From contig JAJYSV010000004.1 of assembly GCA_021793405.1 (NCBI GenBank), positions 80,593 through 144,592 on the forward strand: 64,000 nucleotides of DNA, in the 5' to 3' direction. A program made the translations under genes and the position numbers. Source of the DNA: Acidobacteriota bacterium (lineage in GTDB: Bacteria > Acidobacteriota > Terriglobia > Terriglobales > Acidobacteriaceae). Below, piece after piece: positions 63,822 through 64,000 of this stretch; positions within the stretch are counted from its first letter, which is position 1, and every line of letters starts with the position of its first letter. The notes under the pieces are model-generated. The model was not told the DNA's origin, did no database searches, and saw only the letters and a list, made by a program, of their open reading frames with translations.

Positions 63822-64000
63822 CTAGGTTTCGACCTCGGTCGCCATCGATTCGATCTCCGCAATTTCAGAGTCCGGCTGAAGCTTCGACGAGGTCACCAAG
63901 ACGACAGCCGGCAGAATGATCAGCATTCCGACCCACTCATTGCGATGCATTCGCTCGCCCAGCAGAAATGCTCCCAGCAGCACGGCGACCACGGGATTGA
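63822..64000 (-). CDS. EamA/DMT-family transporter, C-terminal part (partial)
   Basis: A minus-strand frame enters from the right edge and stops at 63822-63824, giving the last 59 residues. They read NPVVAVLLGAFLLGE, a short polar loop, then a hydrophobic helix NEWVGMLIILPAVVLVTSS and an acidic tail. The NPV-x-A-x-LLG-x-x-LGE pattern near the penultimate helix is the hallmark of EamA drug/metabolite exporters. The substrate is unknown and the start lies outside the window. Confidence 0.8.
   Translation of the reverse strand, partial: NPVVAVLLGAFLLGERMHRNEWVGMLIILPAVVLVTSSKLQPDSEIAEIESMATEVET

Overview
The window looks like a chromosomal segment of a free-living, Gram-negative, moderately high-G+C heterotroph, most likely an acidobacterium (Acidobacteriota, class Terriglobia). 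This assignment is inferred from protein character: small secreted proteins of acidobacterial type, OmpW/OmpA-like beta-barrels, menaquinone synthesis through MqnA, LpxH-like and outer-membrane functions, and the general style of the housekeeping proteins. No rRNA or tRNA gene is present to confirm it. One structural RNA, the small SRP RNA, lies at about 32.9 kb on the minus strand.

Layout. 0-2.4 kb: the tail of an unknown gene, two tandem paralogous beta-barrel proteins and a Spy/LTXXQ-type periplasmic protein. 2.6-5.7 kb: a trehalose operon whose synthase is fused to a membrane/HAMP sensor-like module, followed by trehalose-phosphatase. 6.2-6.8 kb: a tetraheme cytochrome c and the stub of a Tat-exported partner. 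7.2-18.0 kb: a LysR regulator divergent from one branched-chain amino-acid operon, leuA-leuB-leuC-leuD-ilvD-ilvB-ilvN-ilvC, closed by a hairpin. 18.1-27.7 kb: a cNMP-binding histidine kinase, small proteins, a methyltransferase, topA, dprA and mqnA. 27.9-30.6 kb: a glycosyltransferase gene that appears cut in two by a lower-G+C block with two unknown membrane-protein genes, next to an LpxH-like phosphoesterase. 30.7-43.6 kb: aldo/keto reductase, fabH, SRP RNA, rimO, yacG, pgpA, an IPT/NHL protein, cinA, plsY, gpsA, an HD-GYP protein, ftsY, ribD and ribE. 43.7-58.7 kb, minus strand: M1 aminopeptidase, copper proteins CopD/CopC, then a glucose-oxidation cluster read as glucoamylase, tkt, rpiB, HAD phosphatase, gnd, zwf, pgl, glk. 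59-64 kb: superoxide dismutase, cca divergent from tsaD, cysS, and the end of an EamA transporter.

How the genes work together. The leu/ilv block encodes the common valine/isoleucine steps and the leucine branch under one likely LysR control. The carbohydrate block can release glucose from alpha-glucans, phosphorylate it and send it through the oxidative and non-oxidative pentose phosphate pathway. The trehalose pair draws on the same glucose-6-phosphate pool. FabH, PlsY, GpsA and PgpA cover fatty-acid initiation and phospholipid synthesis. SRP RNA and FtsY belong to the same targeting pathway.

The most unusual points are the HAMP-fused trehalose synthase, a 104-bp almost identical repeat at 2.4 and 5.8 kb, the split glycosyltransferase with its inserted membrane genes, the Tat stub behind the cytochrome, a LeuA lacking its leucine-sensing domain, and several clean operator-like dyads. 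I saw no CRISPR array, prophage, transposase or intact mobile element.
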